Shown: piece after piece, positions 34,159 to 43,530 of the stretch
Layout of the letters: each line of letters begins with the position of its first letter
How positions within the stretch are numbered: position 1 is the first letter of the stretch
NCBI RefSeq assembly: GCF_021043365.1
Contig: NZ_JAJNDU010000001.1
Coordinates: forward strand, 1,264,164-1,328,163
DNA from: Sphingomonas sp. IC-11
Lineage (GTDB): Bacteria; Pseudomonadota; Alphaproteobacteria; Sphingomonadales; Sphingomonadaceae
DNA length: 64,000 nucleotides
Direction: 5' to 3'
Notes under the pieces: model-generated
The model's input: only the letters and a program-made list of their open reading frames with translations
Told to the model about the DNA's origin: nothing
Database searches by the model: none
Translations under genes and position numbers: made by a program

Positions 34159-35904
34159 TTAGACGAGCGCCTTGGCCTCGTCGTCCATCGTCCCCGATAC
34201 TTCGTTCGCCTGCAGGATCATGTCCGTATGGGCGGCGCCGCTGGGGATCATGGGGAAGCAATTGGCGAGCTTCGCCACCATGCAGTCCACCATCACCGGG
34301 CCGTCATGCGCAAGCATGTCGGCAATCCCCTGGTCGAGCTGGTCGGGATGCTCGATACGGATGCCCTTCCAGCCATAGGCCCCGGCCAACTTCACGAAAT
34401 CCGGGAGCGAGTCCGAATAGCTTTCCGCATAGCGGCTCTCATAGGTGAGCTCCTGCCACTGGCGGACCATCCCCATATATTCGTTGTTGAGGATGAAGAC
34501 CTTCACCGGCAGGCGATATTGCGTTGCCGTCGCCAGTTCCTGGATGTTCATCTGGATCGAGGCTTCGCCCGCGATGTCGATAACCAGCGCGTTCGGGTTG
34601 CCGAGCTGCGCACCGATCGCGGCGGGCAGGCCATAGCCCATCGTGCCGAGCCCGCCCGACGTCAGCCACTTGTTCGGCTTTTCAAAGCCGAAATGCTGTG
34701 CCGCCCACATCTGGTGCTGGCCGACCTCGGTGGTGATGATCGGATCGCGTGCCTGGGTCGCTTCCCACAAGGCGCGGATCGCGCGCTGCGGCATGATGAC
34801 CTGGTCGTCCTTGGGGAAGTTCAGGCATTGCACCGCCCGCCAGCCGGAAATGCGACGCCACCATTCCGCCGTGTCGGGCTTCGGGTGCTGGCGGCCCTTC
34901 CACACGCGGATCATGTCCTCCATCGCATGGCCCGCGTCAGCGACGATGCCGAGGTCGATCCGCACCGTCTTGTTGATGCTCGACCGGTCGATATCGATGT
35001 GGACCTTGCGACTGTTGGGCGAAAAGGCGTCGAGCCGTCCCGTCACACGGTCGTCGAACCGCGCCCCGATCGCGACGATCAGGTCCGCCTGGTTCATCGC
35101 CATGTTCGCCTCATAGGTTCCGTGCATGCCCAGCATGCCCAGGAACTGCGGCGAGGTGGCGGGGAAGGCGCCAAGCCCCATCAGTGTCGAGGTGACCGGC
35201 GCACCGGTGATCCGCGCCAGCTCGCGCAGCAGCTGCGACGCCGCCGGGCCGGAATTGATCACGCCGCCGCCGGTGTAGAGGATGGGGCGCTCTGCCGCTG
35301 CCAGCATGTCGACGACCTGCTCGATCCCGCTGCGCTCCGCCTTCAGCGCGGGGCGATAGGTCTTGTGCTGGATCGGGCCCGGCTTGGTGTAGCTGGCGGT
35401 CGCGACCTGCACGTCCTTGGGGATGTCGACCACCACCGGGCCGGGGCGGCCGGACGTCGCGATATGGAACGCCTCATGGATCACCTCGCCCAGGCGGGCG
35501 GGATCCTTCACCAGGTAATTGTGCTTGGTGCAGTGGCGCGTGATGCCGACGGTATCCGCCTCCTGAAAGGCGTCCGATCCGATCAGCGCGGTCGGCACCT
35601 GGCCGGTGATGACCACCATCGGGATCGAATCGAGCAGCGCGTCGGTGATGCCGGTGACGGCATTGGTCGCGCCCGGTCCCGAGGTGACGAGCACCACGCC
35701 CGGCTTGCCCGTGGAACGGGCATAGCCCTCTGCCGCATGGGTTGCCGCCTGTTCGTGGCGTACAAGAATGTGACGAATTCGCTTGGACCGGAAAAGGGCG
35801 TCGTAAATCGGTAGGACCGCGCCGCCAGGATAGCCGAAGATGACGTCCACGCCGAGATCGCACAGCGCCTCGACCAGGATGTCTGCTCCGCTTTTCTCAG
35901 TCAC
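34159..35904 (-). CDS. ilvB: Acetolactate synthase large (catalytic) subunit
   Basis: ThDP- and FAD-dependent enzyme making acetolactate or acetohydroxybutyrate. The 581-aa protein from the GTG at 35904 (GGA nine bases upstream) has the ThDP-activating Glu in RHEQAATHAAEGYARSTGK and the FGYPGGAVLPIYD start. The Mg-ThDP motif reads DIAGEASIQMNIQEL followed by NNEYMGMVRQWQEL: Glu (GAA) stands where the metal-binding Asp of GDxS is expected. It is the first gene of ilvBNC, 74 bases after miaA. Confidence 0.96.
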   Translation of the reverse strand: MTEKSGADILVEALCDLGVDVIFGYPGGAVLPIYDALFRSKRIRHILVRHEQAATHAAEGYARSTGKPGVVLVTSGPGATNAVTGITDALLDSIPMVVITGQVPTALIGSDAFQEADTVGITRHCTKHNYLVKDPARLGEVIHEAFHIATSGRPGPVVVDIPKDVQVATASYTKPGPIQHKTYRPALKAERSGIEQVVDMLAAAERPILYTGGGVINSGPAASQLLRELARITGAPVTSTLMGLGAFPATSPQFLGMLGMHGTYEANMAMNQADLIVAIGARFDDRVTGRLDAFSPNSRKVHIDIDRSSINKTVRIDLGIVADAGHAMEDMIRVWKGRQHPKPDTAEWWRRISGWRAVQCLNFPKDDQVIMPQRAIRALWEATQARDPIITTEVGQHQMWAAQHFGFEKPNKWLTSGGLGTMGYGLPAAIGAQLGNPNALVIDIAGEASIQMNIQELATATQYRLPVKVFILNNEYMGMVRQWQELTYESRYAESYSDSLPDFVKLAGAYGWKGIRIEHPDQLDQGIADMLAHDGPVMVDCMVAKLANCFPMIPSGAAHTDMILQANEVSGTMDDEAKALV

Positions 35905-35978
35905 GTTGAAATTCCTTTCTTGCTTGGATCCATCCGGCTGAACGGATCGAGCGGCGCTACGATCGCAAAAGTTGCGCG

Positions 35979-36905
35979 TCAAGGCTCCTTCTTGAAATAA
36001 TATTCCAGATTGATGGTATTGCTATTGTCTATTCGTGGCCAGTCGGCGGGCGGCTGGTGTCGGAACCAAGTATATTGCCGCTTGGCGTAGCGGCGGGTGG
36101 CCAGCGCGATCCGCGCCATTGCCTGGTCGCGCGACAGCTCGCCCGCGAGCATCGCCGCAATGTCCTCCACCCCGATCGCGCGGCGGACCGGCGCGCTTGC
36201 ATCGACGTCGCTGCGGGCGAGCAGCGCGGCGACTTCCTCGACCGCGCCGCTATCGAACATCGCGTCGAGCCGCGCCTCGATCCGACCGTTGAGCAGGTCG
36301 CGATCGGGCAGCACGATCAGCGGGGCGAGCGTCACCGTGTCGCCGATCCCGCCGCTGCGCTCCGCTTGCCACGCGGCGAGCGACCTGCCGGTCGACCGCA
36401 CCACTTCCAGCGCGCGGGCGATGCGCGCCGTGTCGCCGGGGGCGAGCCGGTCGGCCGCGGCGGGATCGAGGGATTGCAGCTCGCCATAGGCGATCGCCAC
36501 CGGCATCGCGCGGGTCTCTTCCCGGATCGCAGGATCAATCTCCGGCACGGGCGCGATGCCGTCGAGCAGCGTGCGAATGTAGAGCCCCGTGCCGCCGGTC
36601 AGAATCGGCAGGCGGCCGCTGCCATGCGCCTCCGCGATCACCGCGCGCGCATCCTGCGCCCAGCGGACTGCCGACCAGCCTTCCGCGCCGTCGACATAGC
36701 CGTAGAGGCGATGCTCGGCGCGGCGCTCGTCCTCCGGCGACGGCCGCGCGGTGATGACCGACAGGTCGCGATACACCTGGCTCGCATCGGCGTTGATGAT
36801 GACGCCGCCGGTGCGTTCGGCGAGCGCGAGCGCCAGCGATGACTTGCCGCTGGCCGTCGGCCCTGCAATGAGCGCCAGCGTCGGAAGGGAGTGCCGTTTG
36901 TTCAC
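35979..36905 (-). CDS. miaA: tRNA dimethylallyltransferase
   Basis: Transfers a dimethylallyl group to A37 of tRNAs that read UNN codons. The 308-aa protein has the P-loop [15 protein letters not shown], then [22 protein letters not shown] and the C-terminal [16 protein letters not shown]. The GTG at 36905 starts [15 protein letters not shown]; it lacks a good ribosome binding site. Its start overlaps the divergent serB start by 8 bases. Downstream, ilvB follows after 74 bases and may share its transcript. Confidence 0.95.
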   Translation of the reverse strand: MNKRHSLPTLALIAGPTASGKSSLALALAERTGGVIINADASQVYRDLSVITARPSPEDERRAEHRLYGYVDGAEGWSAVRWAQDARAVIAEAHGSGRLPILTGGTGLYIRTLLDGIAPVPEIDPAIREETRAMPVAIAYGELQSLDPAAADRLAPGDTARIARALEVVRSTGRSLAAWQAERSGGIGDTVTLAPLIVLPDRDLLNGRIEARLDAMFDSGAVEEVAALLARSDVDASAPVRRAIGVEDIAAMLAGELSRDQAMARIALATRRYAKRQYTWFRHQPPADWPRIDNSNTINLEYYFKKEP

Positions 36906-37779
36906 CGCAACGCTGATAGCAGCAGGGCGCCTGTCGCCCCAGACCCTCACGGACGCCGTCGCGCGCCTGACGGACGCCGGATGTGTGCCCGGGACGCCCG
37001 AATGGCTGGACGAGGGTGACGCGGCGGACATCGCGATCACCGCCGACCCGGCCGCCGCACGCACCGCGCTGGAGGGTGCAGCTCACGGCGTCGATGTCGT
37101 CGTTCAGCCTGCGGCGGGTCGCGAGAAGCGGCTGCTGGTCGCGGACATGGATTCGACCATGATCACCGTCGAATGCATCGACGAGCTCGCGGATTACGCC
37201 GGTCTGAAGCCGCAGATCGCCGAGATCACCGAGGCGGCGATGCGCGGCGAGCTGGATTTCGCTGCGGCGTTGGACGCGCGTGTTGCGCTGCTGAAGGGGC
37301 TCGATGCCTCGGCCATCGAGCGCTGTCGCGAGGAGCGGGTACGTTTGATGCCCGGCGCCCGCACCCTGGTTCGCACCATGCGATCTCGCGGCGCAACCAC
37401 CGTTCTGGTGTCAGGAGGCTTTACGGCTTTCGCAGAACCGGTCGCGGCAGAAATCGGATTTGATCGCGCGATCGCGAACATTCTAGAGGTGGATGACGGA
37501 CGTCTGGCTGGGACAGTGACCAAGCCGATCGTCGACTCCTCTACGAAGGAGAGAACGCTGCGGGAAACGCGGCTGAAGCTTGGCATCTCCGACGATCTCA
37601 CGCTTGCGGTCGGTGACGGCGCGAACGACCTTGCCATGATCAACATTGCGGGTCTGGGCGTGGCCTATCGCGCCAAGCCTGTGGTCGCCGCGGCAGCGGC
37701 GGCTCGCATTGATCACAACGATCTGACGGCGCTGCTCTGGGCGCAAGGCATTTGTCGTTCAGCGTGGGTGACCAGCTGA
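36898..37779 (+). CDS. serB: Phosphoserine phosphatase
   Basis: Last step of serine synthesis. HAD phosphatase of 293 aa with the nucleophile motif [17 protein letters not shown] (Asp83, Asp85), SGGFTAF and [12 protein letters not shown] diverged ACT-like N-terminal domain covers residues ~1-75. The TTG at 36898 lies 6 bases after GGAAGGGAG and gives [12 protein letters not shown], the form expected in sphingomonads. Codon use changes near base 37,370: the first half is rich in G/C-ending codons, the second half has TCA, GGA, GCA, GAA, ATT and CTA. Confidence 0.95.
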   Translation: MFTATLIAAGRLSPQTLTDAVARLTDAGCVPGTPEWLDEGDAADIAITADPAAARTALEGAAHGVDVVVQPAAGREKRLLVADMDSTMITVECIDELADYAGLKPQIAEITEAAMRGELDFAAALDARVALLKGLDASAIERCREERVRLMPGARTLVRTMRSRGATTVLVSGGFTAFAEPVAAEIGFDRAIANILEVDDGRLAGTVTKPIVDSSTKERTLRETRLKLGISDDLTLAVGDGANDLAMINIAGLGVAYRAKPVVAAAAAARIDHNDLTALLWAQGICRSAWVTS

Positions 37780-37833
37780 CGGCGCCATGTGCCGGGCTCA
37801 CGCCCCCAAGTTCTCAATAGCCATTGCGCCCTT

Positions 37834-37845
37834 GTAACCGGTTAC
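37834..37845. promoter_or_regulatory. LacI-family operator
   Basis: GTAACCGGTTAC is a perfect 12-bp palindrome with the central CG typical of LacI/GalR operators. It is 42 bases before the lacI start, in the 108 bases after serB. It probably mediates control of lacI and the linked GH144 gene. Confidence 0.75.
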
Positions 37846-37887
37846 CTAGAGCCGGGGCATCGAAGTTAGATAGCTAGGATGGGGTGA

Positions 37888-38871
37888 ATGACTGAGGCCA
37901 CGATCCGGGACGTGGCACGACGAGCCGCGGTGTCCGTTGCATCTGTTTCTCGAGCCCTCAATGGGGCGTCGAATGTTCATCCGGACACGCGCGCGCGCGT
38001 CCTCGCCGCGGCGGATGAGCTTGGCTATGTGCCGCATGCCGGCGCCCGCAGCCTCAGTCTTGCGCGGACGCATGCCGTTGGGGTGGTGCTGCCGGATCTT
38101 CATGGCGGGTTCTTTTCGGAGATGATCCGTGGCCTGGATCGTGAGGCCAGCGTGCGCGGTTACCATTTGTTGCTTTCGAACATTCAGCCTGACCGCGATC
38201 ATGCCGTTCAGGCGCTCCGCGCGATGCGCGGGCGTGTCGACGGGCTGGTGATCATGGCGCCGCATGTGGATCCGCCGGCGCTTGCTCCCATGCTGCCGGC
38301 CAGCCTGCCTACCGTCATGATCAACACGCACGCGGCCCCCGGCGCCAGCATGCTGCGGGTCGACAATGGCGCGGGTGCGGAGGCAATGATACACCATCTG
38401 GCGCAAATCGGCCGCAGGCGCATCGTTCACATCGCTGGGCCGGCCAGCAACTCCGACGCTCAGCAACGGCTGCAAGGTTGCAAGGCTGCACTGCCGTCTC
38501 ATGTGGATCTCCGGGTGGTGGAGGGCGACTTCACGGAGGTGTCCGGGGCGGAAGCGATCAGGAGATTGCTGACGAGCAATGCCGATTTCGATGCTGTGTT
38601 CGCGGCCAATGACATGATGGCGCTGGGCGCGCTCCAGGCATTGCGAAGCGCCGGTCGCCGCGTGCCGAAAGACGTCGCGGTCGCCGGCTTCGATGACGTG
38701 CCGCTTGCACGTTACCTCTCACTCACGACTATCCGCGTTCATATGGCGGATATCGGCGCCCGCGCGGCCGCCCGACTGATCGAGAGGTTGGGAACTCCGG
38801 GCAGTGAGCCGTTCGACGAATTGATCGTTCCTGCACTCGTTGTGCGCGGGACGACCGTGCCGGAGGCGTGA
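37888..38871 (+). CDS. LacI family transcriptional regulator
   Basis: Sugar-responsive repressor, 327 aa. The helix-turn-helix and hinge are TIRDVARRAAVSVASVSRALNG..VHPDTRARVLAAADELGYVPHAGARSL, followed by a periplasmic-binding-protein-like effector domain ending in FDDVPLARYLSLTTIRV. The palindrome upstream suggests autoregulation. Its stop is directly followed by the ATG of the GH144-type gene (TGAATG), so a beta-glucan-derived oligosaccharide is the likely effector. Confidence 0.94.
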   Translation: MTEATIRDVARRAAVSVASVSRALNGASNVHPDTRARVLAAADELGYVPHAGARSLSLARTHAVGVVLPDLHGGFFSEMIRGLDREASVRGYHLLLSNIQPDRDHAVQALRAMRGRVDGLVIMAPHVDPPALAPMLPASLPTVMINTHAAPGASMLRVDNGAGAEAMIHHLAQIGRRRIVHIAGPASNSDAQQRLQGCKAALPSHVDLRVVEGDFTEVSGAEAIRRLLTSNADFDAVFAANDMMALGALQALRSAGRRVPKDVAVAGFDDVPLARYLSLTTIRVHMADIGARAAARLIERLGTPGSEPFDELIVPALVVRGTTVPEA

Positions 38872-40299
38872 ATGCTGGATCGCCGGACACTCCTCGCGAA
38901 CACGTCACTTGGGCTTGCGGGTTTGGCGGCCGGGTGCGCGGATCCGGCCATCCCAGTGACGCCCAGTCCCAAGCTGATTTCGCTTCCCGATTTCTATGAA
39001 GAGATCGAGTACCGAACCTTTCGCTATTTCCGCGACACCGTGAACCCGGCGAATGGCCTAATCCCGGATCGTTGGCCGAGCCAAAGTGGGGCAAACGTCG
39101 CGGGTGTGGGCGCCGCTCTCGCGATCTGGCCCATTGCCGTGGAACGGGGTTGGATCAGCCGCAGTCTTGCGCGTGACTTCACCTTGGCGGCGTTGCGCTT
39201 CTTCAATGCCGCGCCTCAGGGCGACGGCGCGACCGGCATGACTGGGCACCGCGGCTTTTTCTATCGCCTGCTCGATATCAAAACCGGCGTCCGTCTCAGG
39301 AACTCGGAGCTCTCCAGTATCGCCACGACCATGCTGCACCTTGGCATGCTCTTCGCGGCCGGGTGGTGGAACGGCGATACGGCAGAGGAACGTGAGATCC
39401 GACGCCTTGGCGATGACATCGTCGAACGTGCCGAGTGGCTCTGGTTTCAGAACGACAGTCAAGAGCTGCGGCTCAGCTGGCGTCCCGAAGGTGGTTTCGC
39501 TGAGGAGACCCTCCAAGGCTACAACGAAGGCATGATGGCTGTCCTGCTCGCGCTCGGTTCCGCCCGCCACGCGGCGGAAGACGGTGCTTGGGAGGCGTGG
39601 ACCGCCTCCTACCCGCGGGTCTGGCGAGGCGAGGGAGATACACGTCACTTGGCGTACGCACCGCTGGCCGGTCACCAGTTGAGCCACATGTGGATCGACT
39701 TTCGAGGTATTCGTGACACCGTCATGCGCGGCGCCGGCTTTGACTATTTCGAGAATAGCCGTCGGGCGACTTACGCGAACCGGGCCTATTGCATTGCCAA
39801 TCCGCTGCGGTGGGACGGGTATTCGGCGGATACGTGGGGGCTCACGGGTTGCGATGGACCCGGCAATTTCCAGCTGCCGTTCAAGAGCGAAACCCGCACC
39901 TTCTTCGGCTATTCGGACCGGGGTCCGCTCGACCAGCCGGGGGAGCGCGACGACGGCACCTTGGCACCGGCGGCAGCACTTGGCAGCCTGCCGTTCGCGC
40001 CCGAGATCGTTGCCCCAACCGCGCGGGCATTCATGTCCGTTCCTGGCCTGTACCGGGAGTATGGATTTCTGAACGCGTTCAACCCGAGTTTTCGCTTTCC
40101 GGACAGGACGTCGGAGACAGGCAGCATCAACGCACAGTCCGGCTGGATGGCGCGTGATTACCGCGCGCTGACCCAAGCGCCGATCCTCATCCAAGCTGCG
40201 AACCATCGCAGCGAGGCGGTGTGGAAGGTGATGCGCGCCAGCCCGGTTCTGCGACGTGGGCTGACCCGGGCGGGGTTCACAGGCGGGTGGCTGGATTAA
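38872..40299 (+). CDS. GH144/glucoamylase-type family lipoprotein
   Basis: Exported glycosidase of 475 aa, related to the COG5368 'glycoamylase' proteins and to GH144 endo-beta-1,2-glucanase. The N-terminus has a twin-Arg-like MLDRRTLLANTS and a lipobox-like LAAGC at Cys19. Family motifs are TFRYFRDTVNPANGLIPDRW, a FYRLLDIKTG, PEGGFAEETLQGYNEGMMAVLLALGS and LSHMWIDFRGIRD. It is translated right behind lacI and probably acts on a beta-linked glucan in the periplasm. The exact linkage is inferred from family membership. Confidence 0.87.
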   Translation: MLDRRTLLANTSLGLAGLAAGCADPAIPVTPSPKLISLPDFYEEIEYRTFRYFRDTVNPANGLIPDRWPSQSGANVAGVGAALAIWPIAVERGWISRSLARDFTLAALRFFNAAPQGDGATGMTGHRGFFYRLLDIKTGVRLRNSELSSIATTMLHLGMLFAAGWWNGDTAEEREIRRLGDDIVERAEWLWFQNDSQELRLSWRPEGGFAEETLQGYNEGMMAVLLALGSARHAAEDGAWEAWTASYPRVWRGEGDTRHLAYAPLAGHQLSHMWIDFRGIRDTVMRGAGFDYFENSRRATYANRAYCIANPLRWDGYSADTWGLTGCDGPGNFQLPFKSETRTFFGYSDRGPLDQPGERDDGTLAPAAALGSLPFAPEIVAPTARAFMSVPGLYREYGFLNAFNPSFRFPDRTSETGSINAQSGWMARDYRALTQAPILIQAANHRSEAVWKVMRASPVLRRGLTRAGFTGGWLD

Positions 40300-40431
40300 G
40301 CGCCGGGCCTTTCCCCGGACCTGTTCGACCGACGCTTGTGTCAACGCCCGGGACAGCCGAAGGTAGTACGTGATCGAGAGGTCTCGCCGAGCGAGCGGGA
40401 ACAACAAACGACAACAAAGAGGAGAGGATGG

Positions 40432-41211
40432 ATGCGAGCCATTCCGGCGATAAGCTCGAGACTGGATGGGGCTGGTGCGATCGTCACGGGTGCAGCCAGC
40501 GGGATGGGACGGGCGACCGCCATTCTCCTGGCCCGCGCAGGTGCAAGTGTCGCCGTTACCGACGTCGGGCTGGAACAGGCGCAACGTGTCGCCGACGAAA
40601 TCGCGGGCGAAGGTCTGCGCGCAAAAGCCTGGGCGTTAGACGTGGCTGATCAGGGACGGATCGAGGCTGTCGTTCAGGACGCCGTCGCAAGCTTCGGTGA
40701 CGTGTCGATCATCGTCAACAATGCCGGCATTTCGGCCAATCTGCCGATCGATGATCCCAGCTACGATCAGTCCTGGGACCGGCACCTTTCGGTCCTGCTG
40801 ACGGCACATCAGCGCCTGATCCGCGCCGCCCTACCGTACCTGAGGCGCGCCGCGCATCCTCGGATCGTCAATATCGCGTCAACAGAGGGCCTGGGTGCCA
40901 CCGCTGGGTTCAGCGCTTACTCCGCCGCGAAGGCGGGTGTGATCGGCTTGACCCGAAGCCTGGCGGTCGAACTCGGCAAATCAGGCATCACCGTGAACTG
41001 CATCTGTCCCGGCCCGATCGAGACCGGCATGACCGAAGCCATCCCCGACGAAGCGAAGCAGGTTTACGCAGCCCGGCGCACCGCCTTGCGGCGCTACGGC
41101 TTGCCTGAAGAAGTGGCCTTTATGACAGCCAGCCTCTGCGCGCCTGCCGCGAGCTTCGTAACGGGCGCAATCATTCCGGTGGACGGTGGCCTAATGGCGC
41201 GCAACGCCTGA
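40432..41211 (+). CDS. SDR family oxidoreductase
   Basis: Classical short-chain dehydrogenase, 259 aa, from the ATG at 40432 (AGGAG eight bases upstream). The cofactor motif is VTGAASGMGRA, then NNAG, and the catalytic triad is Ser in IASTEG, Tyr and Lys in YSAAK. It resembles FabG-like 3-hydroxyacyl reductases. An Asp after the second beta-strand (VTDVGLE) suggests NAD+ preference. It sits 132 bases after the GH144 gene and is convergent with the thioesterase; its substrate cannot be told. Confidence 0.9.
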   Translation: MRAIPAISSRLDGAGAIVTGAASGMGRATAILLARAGASVAVTDVGLEQAQRVADEIAGEGLRAKAWALDVADQGRIEAVVQDAVASFGDVSIIVNNAGISANLPIDDPSYDQSWDRHLSVLLTAHQRLIRAALPYLRRAAHPRIVNIASTEGLGATAGFSAYSAAKAGVIGLTRSLAVELGKSGITVNCICPGPIETGMTEAIPDEAKQVYAARRTALRRYGLPEEVAFMTASLCAPAASFVTGAIIPVDGGLMARNA

Positions 41212-41213
41212 AA

Positions 41214-41648
41214 TCAGCTTGATGAGGCCGCTGCGGAGGCTTGTTCGACCCGCTGGCGTGAAGCAAGCATCAGGGTGGAACTGGCCTTCGCCAGCACCTT
41301 GCCGGCCGTGTCGAGCAGGCGTCCCTCAAAGAAGCAGGTGCTGCGCCCGCGACGTTCGACCCATCCTTCTGCTATCACCAGCCCCGGTCTTGCGGGTGCG
41401 AAGAAACTCACTTTCAGTTCAAGGGACATAGGGACAACGTCAGGTCCGCCCATCGCGATTGCCGCGTGCGCCATGGCAGCGTCGATCCAGCCGGTAACAA
41501 ACCCGCCCTGAACCACTCCGCCCGAATGGCACATGTGCTGACCGGCACGATACTCAAGCCGTGCCCGTCCCACCGGGTCCATCTCAATGACCCGCACCAG
41601 GCCAAGCGTGCGGCTCAATTCGTGGATGGTCTCGTCCTGATCGCTCAT
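41214..41648 (-). CDS. PaaI family hotdog thioesterase
   Basis: Acyl-CoA thioesterase of the PaaI-like hotdog family, 144 aa. The active-site stretch is MCHSGGVVQGGFVTGWIDAAMAHA, with an Asp on the central helix and the nucleotide-contact region ELKVSFFAPARPG. The start is the ATG at 41648. Two bases separate its stop from that of the convergent SDR gene. The substrate is unknown. Confidence 0.88.
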   Translation of the reverse strand: MSDQDETIHELSRTLGLVRVIEMDPVGRARLEYRAGQHMCHSGGVVQGGFVTGWIDAAMAHAAIAMGGPDVVPMSLELKVSFFAPARPGLVIAEGWVERRGRSTCFFEGRLLDTAGKVLAKASSTLMLASRQRVEQASAAASSS

Positions 41649-41714
41649 TCGGCCCTCTTCCTCACATATGCAAACACAGTGTTCGTTGGCGTGGGCTCTA
41701 GCAAGTCCAACCGG

Positions 41715-43478
41715 TCAGGCGGCGAGAGCCAGTTGATCGCGACCTGCGTGCTTGGCCCGGTACAAGGCGCGATCGGCCACCCGCAAAATGTCCTCAGAGG
41801 ATTGATTGCGGAGATAGGGCGCAACGCCCCCGCTCACCGTCACGGAGATGAGGCTCTCTCCCACCTGGACACTGGTGGAGGCGATCGCATGGCGAAGGCG
41901 TTCGCACACCAGGGCTGCCTGGCTGATCGTGGCCTCGGGCAAAACAACAGCAAATTCCTCGCCGCCGAGGCGCGCAACCAGATCCTGCTCGCGGACGCTG
42001 GCCCGTGCGAGCGTGGCGAAGCGGCGCAACACCTCGTCACCGGCGGCATGGCCGTGGGTGTCGTTGATGCGCTTGAAATGATCCAGGTCGAACAGTGCGA
42101 CGCAGCCGCCCGAGCCGGTGGAAAGCCGGGCGCCGAGTTCCTCGTCCAGTCCCCGCCTGTTGGCGAGGCCCGTTAGTGCATCGGTCAGCGCGGCACGAGC
42201 AAGGCGCTCCTCATGTGCCTTTCGGTTCGATACATCACGGATGGCACTGACGACCCCAGTGACGTTGCCGATGTCATCCGTCACAGCCCGGCTATGTGTT
42301 TCGAACCAACGCACATCTTCACCGCCGATTACCCCGCGGTACTCGTTGACATGGGTCTTGGTCGGTTCCGCAATGATCCGCCGGAACGAGGTCTCAGCAC
42401 GAGCGGCGTCGTCGGGGTGCAGCAGACGGCTGACGCGGCGCCCGATCAACTTGTCTGGCTCGAAACCGCTGATCTGGGCGATTGACGTCGACGCGAACTG
42501 GAGACGCCCCCCTACGTCAAGGTTGATCACGATGTCCGTGGAGTTTTCCGTAAGCAAGCGGTAGCGCGCTTCGCTTTCCCGGAGCCGGCGGAACAAACAG
42601 GCGCGCTGCTGCAGTTCTGCATTGGCTGGCAGGATGGTCAGCATCGCACACGCGATATAGAGTTGGAGAAACTGCATTTTCGCCCCGATCGGCGCATCGA
42701 CCAGCGCGAGCGGGCCGTGCCCTTGAAGCGTCAGAGCGCCTCCGATCACCGCGACAATGACGATCGACGCCGCGGTGGACAGCGCTCCTCCGCGGAACGT
42801 GGCCAGCACCATCGGCAGGATCGGCAAAAACAATAGCGGCAATCGATCTTGGGCGAAGCTAGCGTAGGTGACCGTTCCCACGAGCGCGACGAGGGCGGCG
42901 AATTCGACGAGTTTCCGCTGATCCATCTGCTTCACCAGGCGAACTGCGTCACCTCGCATCACGAGCATGAAGATCGGCATGAAGGTGAGCGTGCCCAGGG
43001 CATGCCCGCTATACCAATTCAGCCCGCTTCTCAGAAAGGGCTGTTCCGCAGCACTAGCGAGGATGGATGCCGCAAGCGCAGCAGAGGTCAGTGGCGCGAT
43101 GACCCCCGTCGCAAGTGCGAAAGTCAGCAGCCAGCGGTGAGAATCCAGCACCGGGCGCCAAGGGGCAAACCGGTGCAAGATGGCTGCGCCCAACGCGCCT
43201 TCCAGCATGTTAATGGCGGCAAATGGCAGGGCCATGCTGGGCCCAAAGCCCCACAGGGATGTCGCCAGAATGCTCGCGACCGAGCAGATAGCCAGCGGCG
43301 CGGCCCAGTGACGCATAGGCATTGTTGTGAGCCGCGCAGTAAGAATGGCGGTAGCGATCCAAAGAAACGCGACACCGCCATCGAACCGCGTCAGACGCAT
43401 CGTTGCCGCGGATACGACGAAGTAAGCGAGCCCCAGGGAGATCAAAGAAGCCGGTCGGAGTGCGGGCGCGTTCACCAT
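41715..43478 (-). CDS. MASE1-PAS-GGDEF diguanylate cyclase
   Basis: Membrane-bound diguanylate cyclase, 587 aa. About eight N-terminal membrane helices form a MASE1-type sensor (~1-290). A PAS domain (~310-420, TENSTDIVINLDVGG through a PAC-like VSAIRDVSNRKAHEERL) connects to GGDEF. The active site is RLGGEEF (GGEEF, active type) and the inhibitory I-site RxxD (REQD) lies five residues before it, so product feedback by c-di-GMP is likely. No EAL domain is present. The start is the ATG at 43478. Confidence 0.93.
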   Translation of the reverse strand: MVNAPALRPASLISLGLAYFVVSAATMRLTRFDGGVAFLWIATAILTARLTTMPMRHWAAPLAICSVASILATSLWGFGPSMALPFAAINMLEGALGAAILHRFAPWRPVLDSHRWLLTFALATGVIAPLTSAALAASILASAAEQPFLRSGLNWYSGHALGTLTFMPIFMLVMRGDAVRLVKQMDQRKLVEFAALVALVGTVTYASFAQDRLPLLFLPILPMVLATFRGGALSTAASIVIVAVIGGALTLQGHGPLALVDAPIGAKMQFLQLYIACAMLTILPANAELQQRACLFRRLRESEARYRLLTENSTDIVINLDVGGRLQFASTSIAQISGFEPDKLIGRRVSRLLHPDDAARAETSFRRIIAEPTKTHVNEYRGVIGGEDVRWFETHSRAVTDDIGNVTGVVSAIRDVSNRKAHEERLARAALTDALTGLANRRGLDEELGARLSTGSGGCVALFDLDHFKRINDTHGHAAGDEVLRRFATLARASVREQDLVARLGGEEFAVVLPEATISQAALVCERLRHAIASTSVQVGESLISVTVSGGVAPYLRNQSSEDILRVADRALYRAKHAGRDQLALAA

Positions 43479-43530
43479 GATTCCGCGGGTACGTGGAGAT
43501 TGTAAACGCCGCGTTGCGAAATACGTAATT

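Noticed and set aside
33973..35814. 613-codon open frame on the plus strand
   Set aside because: Antisense to ilvB and ilvN; His/Arg/Asp-rich composition without any domain, typical of a shadow frame.
39058..40584. 508-codon minus-strand frame
   Set aside because: Antisense to the GH144-type lipoprotein; composition is Arg/Pro/Thr-rich and no domain is visible.
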